This document shows positions 23,201 through 35,200 of a stretch of DNA of 64,000 nucleotides, one piece after another. This DNA is from Setophaga petechia. Taxonomy: Eukaryota; Chordata; Aves; Passeriformes; Parulidae. A program made the translations under genes and the position numbers. The notes below the pieces were generated by a model. It saw nothing but the letters and a program-made list of their open reading frames with translations, was not told where the DNA came from and did not search any database. The first letter of the stretch is position 1. Every line of letters starts with the position of its first letter. The stretch is from NCBI GenBank assembly GCA_024362935.1, contig JANCRA010000033.1, positions 8,839,714 through 8,903,713 of the forward strand, written 5' to 3'.

Positions 23201-26200
23201 ATGTGCATGGAAGTGCTTTAATGGCACACTTGGTTTTGTTAGCCAGCTGTGAAAATGAGAGCTCCAAACCTTCCTCCCTGCACATGGACAGATGCATTGT
23301 GCCTCTTCTTTTAAACTGTCATCTGAGATAGTCAAAGCATCCTGGAAACAGGAGCAGCTCTTCACAGGGGCAGGGAAACTGGAGCCCAGAGAGGAAACAA
23401 CTTGCTTACACTGTGGTGTGAGGTCAGTCAGGAGCAAACCCTCCTGACTGCTTTCTCCAGGGGCTGCTGTCTCTGTGTCCCAGACAGAGACATTAATTAT
23501 TATTATATTAACCCCATCTGAAAGCAGAAATCCCAGTAAGACACTGGGAATCTGGTTGTCGTTTACTGTAAGAGACAGCAGAGCAAGTGAGATTCAGCCC
23601 TTGGAATTTTGACTAAACTGTCACCAAAATAAGAAACACTTAAAACTGAGTATCAAAAAATTATAATTTAGCAGAATCAGATGTTCAAAGGATTGTCTAC
23701 AGAGGCCTTTTTAGACAGCTTTGGTAGGGAGCAAAAGGAACTGAGGCAAAGATTTCCTTCTGGTTTGCGTTCTTTTGCAGTGTCCCAAGTACATTAAATT
23801 GAACAAAACCATGTGAGAAGATTGGGCTTTGTTGCTCAATGTCAGCTCTAAGTGAAGCAGGCAGAGGAGCTGCACACGATACAGTGGCTGGACGAGGTCT
23901 TTGTTGAATTCCTGACAGTTATTGATATGCCACTCTCCGTGAGACAATGCAGTGACATTTTCCATCTCGCTAGAGTATTGTTGAGCAAAGACCTCCCCAA
24001 AAAATCCTTGTGGTCAGCGGCTATTAACGATGGGGATTAACGATCCAAATCCGAGGCTGGAGCTGTTTGCGGCAGGAAGGGGGGACAGAAACGGGGCAGT
24101 TGGCCCAGAACATCATCTCGGAGGGTCTGGAAGGCTCGGGGGGAGCGCTGGGGCCGGAGCGGGGCAGGGCGGGCGGCCGGGGCAGCGCAGCCCCGCTGGC
24201 CGGGCAGCCCCGCTGATCTCCGGCACGGCAGCAGGAGGGGAGCCCGGGAGGAGGCGATTCCTCACGGCTGTGTGCTCGCTTCTCGTTCAGCGCTGCTCGC
24301 CCGGCTCTGTCCTCCCGCCTGTTTGCCGGCCGGGATGAGTGTGAGTGACCGAGCTGACCACGCCATGCACACCCCAGGGACTCAGGGGACACAGCCGGAG
24401 ATCGCAGTCACGGACCAAAGCCCGGCTTATCCTGAGCTCAGAGACCGGCTAGCCGAGCGCTTTCGAGCAGATAAAACGCCAAGCCTAGAGAATCCATTCC
24501 CCGCATTTAACCGTACTTTCCTCCTGGCCACGGCTTGCCTTGTCTAGACAGGAAAGTGCTTTAAAGATGCAGCTTTGTCCATCCCAGGGAGAAAGACCGA
24601 CAGGCAGAGCTCTGTTGGGGTGAAAGGGAAGTAAATGACTCCCTTGTCTCTCTAGAGCAGTCGGTCCCACACTGGCTCTTACTGGGGCTCTTCAGGCACA
24701 CCAGTACCAGCTGCAGATGCTGCTGCTTTCATCTGCAAAGCCAGCACTGCACGGAGCATTTTGATGTGCAGCAGCCAAACCAGAAATCCCCAAGAAAATT
24801 TGGCTCCGCAGCCCAGCAGTGAAAAGGCAAAGCTTGCAATACTGCTGGGAACTGAGGTGCTGCAGCTGCTGAGCGGTGCCTGATGTGCCAGTTTGGGGTG
24901 CTGGCAGGACAGGGTCAGCATCCCCTGCAGCAGGGCAGGATGGGGTCAGCATCCCCTGTCAGCATCCCCTGCAGCATCCCCTGCAGCAGGGCACCACAGG
25001 TTTCTCACTGGGCTTTGGCTGCTCACCCTCTGCAGGACCTAGGAAATCACTGCCCCTCTCTGGCCTGGCTTCTGGGTAAGAATAAAAAAAGTTATCTTAT
25101 TTATTTTCTCTCTTCTTCTTGCTAATAGTGTAATTCTACATAAATTATAATAATATTTAAATTCAAGAAAGCATATCACAGATTAAAATATCTAAATTTC
25201 AAAATTGCACTGATTTCTCCCTGTATAGATATGTTGTTATCTACAGGTGATCACCTACAGAATCTTTAAAGGATTTGCCTTGCTTTCTGATCTGCTGTCA
25301 ATGTATCCCTTGATTTCAGCACAAGTGAGCAGTGTTGCAGCCTTCACCTGTGCAGAGCTCTGCTCTTCGTGCAGCCCAGCCCTGACCCTGTGTTTCACAT
25401 CCCCCCAGCCAGGGGCACTGCCAGTGCTTGGGTGCAGGGTTTGGGTCATCTCTGCACTGGGCAGGGAATGGTTTAGAGGGAATTAACACCTCTGGGTATA
25501 AATGCTGTGTATTTGGAGCTGGGGTCTCAGTTTGTGAGGAGATCTGAGTTTTGGAGCAGGGCAGGAGAAGTGAAGTGTTTCGTGTGCCTGATGTGTGCCC
25601 CGATGGCTGCGGTGCCAGGGCCATCACAGGGTGGTGTTGGGTGTGCAACTGAACAGACTCAGCAGCTAAGGGCACATCTGCTCATTTTTGCATGCAGAAT
25701 TGCACAGGTGCCTTCTGCAAATGGCACTCAAATCCTCCCCTTTCCCAAATTTGACTGGTATTGATCCATGGATGGAGTGCAGAATGAATTTGATTTCTGC
25801 AGAGGTGAGATGATGCTTTTAATCGTGCCACACATTTCCATTTTGTTTAGAAACCCAATCATAGCAGCAAACCAAACAAGAAAAGTCTCCTTGTTTTTGG
25901 AATGATGTTATTTGTTTATCTGCCAAAGTGCTTTGCATTTCCTCAGGTCACAGACCAGCCCATGTCTGGCTGTGTTAATATTGTAGGAATTAGGCAAAAG
26001 CAAAGTTTAAGAAAAATCTTTCAACTGAAAGAAATAGGATCTTAAAGTCCCAAAATAGAGTATGGAAAGGTACACATCATGTCTGGCTTCTCTTTCCCCT
26101 TGTGGCAAATGTGACTCAAAGGAGTTGGGTTTTTTCCAACTCGATCTGTATACAGTTTGGGGGAGTTTTATTGTGAATAGGTCACCTTATAATACACAAA

Positions 26201-29200
26201 AATATTTCCTCCCAGAGTTCTGTATTCATAAATCTTTCTTGATCCTCAGTCTCTTGAAACTGAAATCCAGATGATTTTGTTTTCTTCATGGAAAGAGAAG
26301 TGAGAAAGAGTGAAGGCACACCTTGGTGTGGGGCTGGTGCTCCCCTGACAGGGCTTGGAGGGAGCAGCCCTGATGAGCAGAACAACACTGAAACTCAGAG
26401 ATTTTAGAGCAGCTTAGTTGTTGCTAAGGGAGGAAAAAATGAATTTCAAAGTTAGGATTTTAAAAAGCATTTAAAATCTTCACTTCTCAAAGTCTGTTTA
26501 AGGGTCAAATTTATTCCACCTTTGCTTCTCCACAGAAAAGTTTGGTGCTTTGGTTAAATATTAAAGCAGCTGCCTGGTGTAGTGGAGGTGAGTGTTTATT
26601 GGCAGTGACAATCCTCAGCAGTTCAGTTTTAAGAAGAGACATTTCTCTGAAGCATAGCTTTGATGGTTCTTTCATTCTAGCTCACAGAATTTTCTCTACA
26701 CAAAAGCAGCACAGATATTCTGTCCCTGCTGAGCAGGGTGAGCATTGCTGTTCCCTGGTGCTGCTGCTGTGGCATGACCAGAGCTGTGCTAAATTGGTGG
26801 TGAAGATGAGTGTAAAACTCTGATTTTCAAGTTCCTGGAGTGTTTCTGTGAGCTGTTCATCTCTGGTTTTTTATTCCTTAGTCATCCTGCTGTGTTCATA
26901 GCAAGTGAGAGGTAGATGGAAATGGTTATGGTAAATGATCAATATATTAGCCCTGAAAATGCAATCAATTAGCTCAAGGATAAACCCTTTAAATGGGGAC
27001 ACTTGACTCTTTTACATACATTTTTTCTCTTTGTATTTGCATTTTATAATGCTGTTCTGATTTTACAATTACGTCATCCCACAGCATTGCCATAATACCA
27101 TCAATTACAAAAAAAAAGAAGTCATTTTCTTCCACTGGCCAAACTGATTTAAAATCTGGTTCTGTGGAGGATCAGGAGGCCTTTTACTGTGTGTTTTATG
27201 CCCCTGGGCCAGCAGATGATACAGACAGTGCCAGATGAACAGGGAATCAATTCTTCTCTTCTTTAAGTCTGTATGCATTTATACAGCACACACCCACAGA
27301 CATGCACATTATTGGACAACCATGAGCAGTTTTGTCTTGGGAGCTCATTCTGTACATGAGCAAACACCACTTAAAATTACTTTTAAAGGTGACCAGTATG
27401 AAGCCCTGTGTATGTAGCCAGTTCTGTTACAGCTGCTACTGACTGTGCTCACTGGGGGCAGATTTTCTTTTGTAATTTATTATCTGTTTTCCTCCCTTTC
27501 AGTCTCCCACCCATAACTCTGGGATTTTGTTCTGCCAGGACAGAGGGGAGAGCAAAAGCTGCTTTGCTGTCCCTGTAATAACCCCTCCTGTCCAAAGGAT
27601 GCTCTCCTTGTTGGAGCTGGCTCCACCAAGAATTACTCTGTCAGGCATGACAATAAACACACTCAGTGCTCAAAACTGCTCTTCCCTCACCCCCTGTGCA
27701 CACAGGATGGCTTTTGGTGATCCAAGGGCTTTGCACTGAAGGCCAGGAGGGGCTGGATTTTGAAAACCCTGTGCTCAGGGCGAGTTTCTGTGTGGGTCTC
27801 AGTGGATCTGGGCTGTGGATCAGCAGAGCCTGCCTCCTCCATCAGTGCCTGTTCCCAGCAGATCTGTCATTTTGGCCTCTGTTGCCTTTCATCTCCCATC
27901 TGCTTTATCCATTTCTAAATGTGCCCGTGGCTGCTGCTGTATTTCTCACAATCCTGGCCATGCTGTGTCTCCAGTACCAGCCCTGGTGCTCCTGCCCTGG
28001 CTCCCAGAGGCAGCTGAAGGTTGCGCAGAGCCTCCTGCCCCTGCCCTGGCTCCCAGAGGCAGCTGAAGGCTTGCGCAGAGCCTCCTGCCCCTGCCCTGGC
28101 TCCCAGAGGCAGCTGAAGGTTGCACAGAGCCTCCTGCCCCTGCCCTGGCTCCCAGAGGCAGCTGAAGGTTGCACAGAGCCTCCTGCCCCTGCCCTGGCTC
28201 CCAGAGGCAGCTGAAGGTTGCACAGAGCCTCCTGCCCCTGCCCTGGCTCCCAGAGGCAGCTGAAGGTTGCACAGAGCCTCCTGCCCCGTTCCCCTCGTGC
28301 CCATCTCCAGAACTCTGGTGCCAGGGAGGTGTGGGATGGTCTGGGCTGTGCCTGGGCTGGGCTCTGCAGTTTGCTCAGTTTGCTCTTGCACAGCCCCTGC
28401 CCAGGGCCTGTTCCTGGAGCTGTTCATGCCAGGGGAGTTTGCTCACTCAGCCCTGCCTGGGGGTGTCTGGGGCACAGCCCCTGGCTTTGTTGCCTCCAGA
28501 ATGGGTGCTGGATGAGGAGTGGTGGCTCTGGAGATGGAGTGTCACTTACATCTGCCACACTGGAGGAAGGCTGCCAGCACTGCATTGGTGCTGCATGTGG
28601 TCCCCTTCCAGGGGGGAATTAATCCTTCTGTGCAAGGATACCTCCTGCTGACTGGTGAAAAGAAAAAAACCCTGGTTTGGCCATGAATACCATTAGCTTA
28701 ATCTTCCTTTTCTCTGATCTTCCAGTACTATTTGCTTTGTACGGCTTCATCAAGGTTTTGTATGTGGACAGAGTAATTGAAAACAAATTTAGCATGTCTC
28801 AGACCATAAAGTTCCCTTTCAGCTCGATCCCTGGCTATGTGGTAGATAAATGTCTGGTTCTCATTTTTGGTTATGTGAGAAATTTAGAATGGTTTGATTT
28901 GTAATTTTGAACGTTAATAAGGAAGGAGAAATTTCCTTGTCTCCCGCTCTGTGGAGGCATTCTGGTTTCCTTGCAGCAAATGGTGTTTATAAAAAAACAA
29001 CAGAGAAGACAGAATAATGTGTGTCCTTGAGGCCTAGAAACTCCAGGCTCTAAGGTCAACTAAGACATCCTTGTGCTGTTCAGTCCCAGACCCAAAACAC
29101 CATCTCTACCTGTACAGGTGGTGTTGTAGTATAGTGCAAGAGGGATGCTTGAAGGTGAACCAACAGCTGTGGGAAGGATGAGCTTCCAGGAGCAGTGAAT

Positions 29201-32200
29201 CAGTGCAGATACCCACATTTATCTGCACATGTCTGCAAACCTCCTTGGTTTCCTGAAGGCTTTGCAGGCCCAGTGTGTGACAGCAGTTTCCATGTCTTGC
29301 CAGCTGCACGGGTACATGGAGAACAAGCCCCTGGGGCTGCAGATCTTCATTGGCACGGCGGACGAGCGCATCCTGAAGCCCCACGCCTTCTACCAGGTGC
29401 ATCGCATCACCGGCAAAACCGTCACCACCACCAGCTACGAGAAGATCATTGGCAACACCAAGGTGCTAGAGATCCCCCTGGAGCCCAAAAACAACATGAA
29501 AGCAACGTAAGTAGATTTCTTTTTGTTAGCAAGGTTGAGGTGGATGAAGTTGGCGCTGAAGTTCTTTCTCTTTGGAAAGGAGTCCCTTGAAAGAAAAGCG
29601 ATGCTCTGGAGGGACTCCCCTTCCCAGCACTTTGGGGTGGTTTGTGAGGGCAAGACCCTTTTACAAAACCAGCTACAAGTACCTGAGTTAAAGCTGCTGG
29701 GAGAGTTCCCATCCAGCAGGTGACCATGCAGGCACTTCTGCTCTGTGCTCCAGTTTCTGCAGTGACTGTGCTGTAATCACAGAGTGGTTTGGGTTGGAAG
29801 GGACCTTAAAGCCCATCCAGTGCCACCCCTGCCATGGCAGGGACACCTTCCACTGTCCCAGCTGCTCCAAGCCCTGTCCAACCTGTCCTTGGGCACTTCA
29901 GGGATGGGGCAGCCAGTGTCTCACTAATCCGTCATCTCACAGTCAGAATGGGTTTGCAGTGCACTCAGGAAAAGACTCAAATCTCAGGTCCTTGTGCTGC
30001 AGGGACACAGTGAGGAACAGGGGTGGGATGCATTTTACAACAGTTAATACAAAGCATCTCTTCTGAACTCAGTCAAGTGCTCTGGCCATGAGAGCTCCTC
30101 TTGTAATAGGTTAACAGAAAAGCAAGTACAGGCACATCTTGTCTGTATTACTCCTTCCAGTTTTATGGAGGCAGAGGGATGAGGTGGGCACCAGTCTGAA
30201 AACTTCAGGCTTGAATGTGTGCCAGGCATGAGAGTGATTGCTCTGCAGAGGGAAGAGCTGTATCTCCATCCTTCAGAGGAGCCTGACAAAATTGGCAGAG
30301 CAGTTATGTTTTTAAGCCCCCCTACTTCATTGCAAAATCCACATTCTTTCTTCATATTTTTTTAGAAAATATACCTCATTCCTAACAAGGAACCCTGGAA
30401 TAATAAACCCCTGCACATATGCAAGGGCAAGGAACAGTGTGGGTGTAGGAAGCAGCTTGGGGCTTATACCTCCCCAAACGTGATTTGAATTCATATCAAG
30501 AGAAGAGAAATTATGTGTTTTTAGAACTGATATCAAAATGGGCTGGCAGTGCCTGTTTAATAGCAGTGCTCACTGCCTGCTCTGAGAACTATTGCTGAGC
30601 TTGACAAATAATTGTCACATTTTCCTAACACAGGCATGTTTGCAAGGTTACACTGGACTCTGGAGAAGCCAATCTGCACTTACACCAAATATTAAGTTGC
30701 AGTGCTGATTTAAGCAATCCTAATCCTTTGATTGCTGCTCAGCCCCATCCTGCTCCCTGCACCCTCCCTTTGTGCAGGGACACAGTGAGTGGGAGAATGC
30801 TCCCAGAGCAGATATTCAATGTCCCCGGGCTTTGGAGGATGGCACAGTGACCTGGGCCAGGCTGTAGCAGTCAGGAGGAGCCAGCAGTGTGATCCCTGCT
30901 TTGGAGCTGAGTTCCACGTGCCTGGCTGGTGCAGGCAGTGGGGATTCTGTAACCAGCTGCCTGAGCTGCTGTGATTCCCCACGGGGCTGAGCTGCCCTGC
31001 CCAGGCGTGGGAAGGGAAGGGATGCTGGGCAGTCCCTGGCAGCTGGGCTCTGGGGAGAGCTGCTGATGGAGGCTCCTGCCTTGGGGAGGGCTCTGCCCTC
31101 TGCTCTCCTGTGCTTAGCACTGGGAAACAAGATTTGGGGTTTTAATGCGGGGAGGGGTCCAGCAGCGCCCTTCGTGTGCTGCACTTTGGGGTTTCCTCAT
31201 GCCTCGTGTGTCTGGGAATGTCTGGATCCCAAGCAGAGCAGGTCCTTGGAGCCGCTGTGAGCCCCGGGGCGGGAGCAGGTGCCGGGCAGAGCAGTGAGCG
31301 GGCTCTGTGTGTTGCAGCATCGACTGCGCGGGGATCCTGAAGCTGCGCAACGCGGACATCGAGCTGCGCAAGGGCGAGACCGACATCGGCCGCAAGAACA
31401 CGCGGGTGCGCCTGGTGTTCCGCGTGCACATCCCCGAGCCCAGCGGCAGGGTCGTGTCCCTGCAGGCGGCCTCCAACCCCATCGAGTGCTGTGAGTATCC
31501 CTGCCCTGCTGCTCTCTTGCCCTGCCTCCGGGCTGGCAGTGCCCGCTGTGCTCTGCCCCCTGTGCCAGCCGTGCCCGGGGGGCTGCGGCGCTGCCCTCCC
31601 TCCAGGCACTCCCTGTCCTCAGAGGGGTTTGGGGGGCAGCTTGTGAGGGCAGCAAGCTCCGTGCTGCAAGTCTGGGGGCTTTGCAAGGTTCAATGATTGG
31701 TTCATTGCTGCCGGGTCCTGCTGGCTCTCCTAGGGGGTGTGTGTAGGGACACACCTGTGCTGTCCCTGTTGGGGAGGTGTGCAGGCTGTCTGCTTTCCTG
31801 GCTTTATTTCGAGTGGAGGCACAATCAGAACTCATCCTCCACGAAGTGGCAGGTGGCTGGAGGTTTGAATTCACACTGGGCTGGCTCCAAGCACTGTGGC
31901 CAGTCCTGTGCCAAAGGAGTGACCAGAGCCCTCTGGTCTGAGCTGTGGCAGCAGCACAGCTGGAACGGAGGGACAGCTCTGATTCTGGGGTCGGGTGCAT
32001 TCTGGTCATTGTTTCTGCCAGCTGTCAGTGCCAAGGGGTGCACAGCTCAGGAGGCTGAAGCACAGGTGGTTCTGGTATTCCCCTGAGGGACAGAAGAAAA
32101 CCGGCAGTTTTGATTTCTGAAGTGCAAATCCCATAAATGTGTGAGCTCACAACCTGCACCTCCCACTCATTATAACTGCCTGGATCCTGAGAAAGAGAGG

Positions 32201-35200
32201 CCTCTGATGAGGCCCCCCGTGTCACAGTCATTTCTGGAAGGGCTCTACCCACTTTACTGGTTCCTGTGCATCCTGTGATGCTTTTTGTTGTTAAATGGTG
32301 CCTTTTTGTGGTTTGGGGATTTCACAAATACATAATGAACAGTTTTCCTCTGCCTTTCCTGAATGACTCACCCCTTTAGCAGAACCTGTCTTGCCATAAG
32401 TCATGTGAAGAAAGCCATTGAGTCTCTCATGTGTGAGTTGTATTTATTGAGATGCAGACTTTACTTAAATACAGCTGCTTAGAATGAGAGGAGCCAGTTC
32501 TGGGTAGGAAATCAAACTGGCTGGTGAATTATTGATGGCAGTTCTAAAAAAGCAGCACAAATGAATAACCCAGGCCAGGCTGGGAGAGGATGATGGCTGT
32601 GGATGATCTCTTGGCAGTGTTTCTGAGAAGGTACCAACTATCAGAGCGTTTTAGCAGCTGAGTGAGGTGTGTGGGCACTGTGATGGGGAAGGGACAGCAG
32701 TGGGAGTAGCCAGCACCCCTGTCCATAGGAAATTGTCCCGTTCCTCCGTGGGAGCAGATGGCTGAAACAATGGTGGCCTCCACCCCAGAGTGTCCCTGCT
32801 GGAACAAAGGTCCATTTGCCAAAGGAAGCACTCAGAGAGGAGCTCCTGGGGTGGGGAAGCTCCAGGTGTAACTCCCACACCCTGCAGGCAGGAAAACAGC
32901 TCCAGGGCAGGGGAGGCTGGCCTGGATCCCACAGGGAGCCCCACAGATCAGCCCCCACCTGCTCAAATTCTCCTCAGGAAGAGCAAGCATGAGTAAGCCA
33001 GGCGTTCCTGGGGCCCTGCCACAATGGCACGTTGTGTTTGTGCCCATCACTGCATTTCAAGCAGAAATCCAGGCATGGTTTGCAGAATAAATCACATTTT
33101 TCTGAGCTGTATGCACACACCTAATTTGCCTGTGCAGTGAGTGCTGTGGCAGAACCTTGGTTGAGATGTTGAGGCATTTATTCTGAGATGTCTTTGCATT
33201 GATGAGTCTTAGGGGTATTAAAAAGCCAAGGGTGGAGATGCCAGTATGAGTGGCTTATTGTTAGTGGGGTTTTTTATAATAAATCTATTAAAATATTGGC
33301 TGCATAGAAGACAGCAAAGCTCCTACAAGGAAAAAAAACGTATTTGATCCCCAAGGAAATAAAATGAGAAAGTTTTATTTTTGGAATAGTGGATATACAG
33401 GAAGTTTGGGGAGATATGTTAAGGACTGTGCTTTTCTGCACTCAAGGAAGCAGGGAATGAAGTGATCTGGAATATTAAGCCTCTGCCATTTAGTGTGTAT
33501 GTTGCATATTTAGCTCTGTTTTGGCATTTCAGTGGCACTTCCTATATGAGCCTGGTTCTGGGAAGATAGTTAAAGATATCAGGGGGCTCAGCCAGCATTA
33601 GCAGTGCACCTAGATCTCACTGGAGGTGGTAACCTCAGCTTGTCCCAGCCACTCTGCACACCTTGCAGGGCTCCCAGGCAGTCCCAGGTAAGCTCAGGTG
33701 CCCTGCCAAGGAGGGGCCCTGGGGCTGGGGATGTTTTCTTCTTGTCCCACCTTCTGTGCTGCTGGGATTCACTTTTTCCCCCTTTGTTTTCTGGTTTGTT
33801 TGGATGTTTTTTGCCCTGGCCAGCTGAGAACCCTAATCCCAGGGGCTCTGCTCAGGATCCCCCCTGTCTGGTAGCAGAAGTGCTGTCCCTCTGGGGAAGC
33901 CTTGGTGAGCAGCAGCTCCAGGATCACGGCCCATTCCCCTTCCCAGGGCTCCCCCAGCACCGTTGCTACCAACAGAGTATCCGAGCTCTCCTCCCCAGAA
34001 GCTGATCCCCAGGAATTCCCAGCAGTGTCAGCAGATCATTAGCTGCAGTGAAGCAAGAACTGTGAACCAGCTGCTTTTCAGAGGGCTGTTTGATTCCACC
34101 TCATCTGTGTCACATTGAGCACTGACAGATTTTCAGAGGGGATTTCACAGGTTCAGAGCATCCCCCGGAGCGAGCTCCTCCCCAGGAGCTGCGTGGGAGG
34201 ACAGGGGGTGATGTGTGGTTAGATGATCACTTGTGCCTTTTAAGGACCTCAGACCCAGACCAGCCTGCCCCATTCAGCAGCTTTTTGCTGCTGTTGCCTG
34301 TTGATTCATCCTGAAGCCACTGAGCAGGCACAGGCATTTGAAATCCCTCTGAGAATTGTGGCAGCAGAACATGGCTCAGGCAGGTGTGGGAGACCACGCT
34401 GCTGTGGCTGTGTGCTGGAGAGGGGAGGGATCCCTGCTCCTGGTGTGCTGCAGGCTGAGCAGGGGAGTGCCAGCCCCACGGGGGACGTGGGGGACCCTGA
34501 GCCCGTGTCCTGCCTGGCCTCCTCCTGCCCCAGGTGTGTCCCTGCTGGAACTTGCTGGTGACATTGCAGGAGAGGGGGGACTGAGTTCACTGTCCCTTCA
34601 AACACAGCCATGTAGAAAATCACCCCTGGAGAGGCTGGACACTGCAGCCTGTTATTTTTGAGCCATGAGGATGATTTCTGTAACATCAGCTCCATTCCTT
34701 TGCCTTTCCCCAGGAGCTGGAGCTCGTTTCTTGGGGAGTGGGTGGGCTCTGGTGTTGTTAACCCTGGGCTGCCTCTCCAAGGCAGATTTGTTATCACCTC
34801 TGGGAGTCAGGCTGGGTGCCCCAATTCTGTTTGCACTGCTCAGCTGCAGCATCCTGGAGCAGAGGCAGCAGGGTGGAATCCAGGATAGCAGGGCAGCTTG
34901 TACTCCATGCTGTCAGCAACCCAAATCTGCTTCATGAAAATATCTAAATGTGAGGCTCAGGAGTGTCCTACACTGGGCCTGTTTTTATTTAAACCTTCCC
35001 AAAGTCTGTCACAGTTCCTGCTTTGCAGAGTCCATGTTTGCTGACTCTGAGCTGTGCTCATGAATCCCTCAAAATGCAAACTTAAATTGCACTTGGCACG
35101 AGAGAAGGGGACTAAAATCTTGTTCTTATAATAGATGTTCCGAGGTGGTAAAAAAGCAAAACAAACAAAACTTATTGCTAAAGAACCGTGTGTCCATCTA

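Larger units (their letters stand above)
18956..29303. other. NFATC2 intron 3
   Basis: About 10.3 kb. It holds a CpG-rich patch (24050-24345), a short GC-rich tandem (24912-24991) and a 49-bp minisatellite (27991-28287). The rest is unremarkable unique sequence, AT-rich around 25080-25210. No extra exon with NFAT-like coding content and no second gene were found. Confidence 0.75.

Noticed and set aside
23852..24040. 62-codon plus-strand open frame beginning [12 protein letters not shown] just before the intron 3 CpG island
   Set aside because: It looks superficially protein-like, but it is short, matches no family I know, and has no splice or promoter support. A translated search against bird proteomes would settle it.
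27905..28651. Several long repetitive open frames on both strands (up to 170 codons)
   Set aside because: They are translations of the 49-bp minisatellite and not genes.
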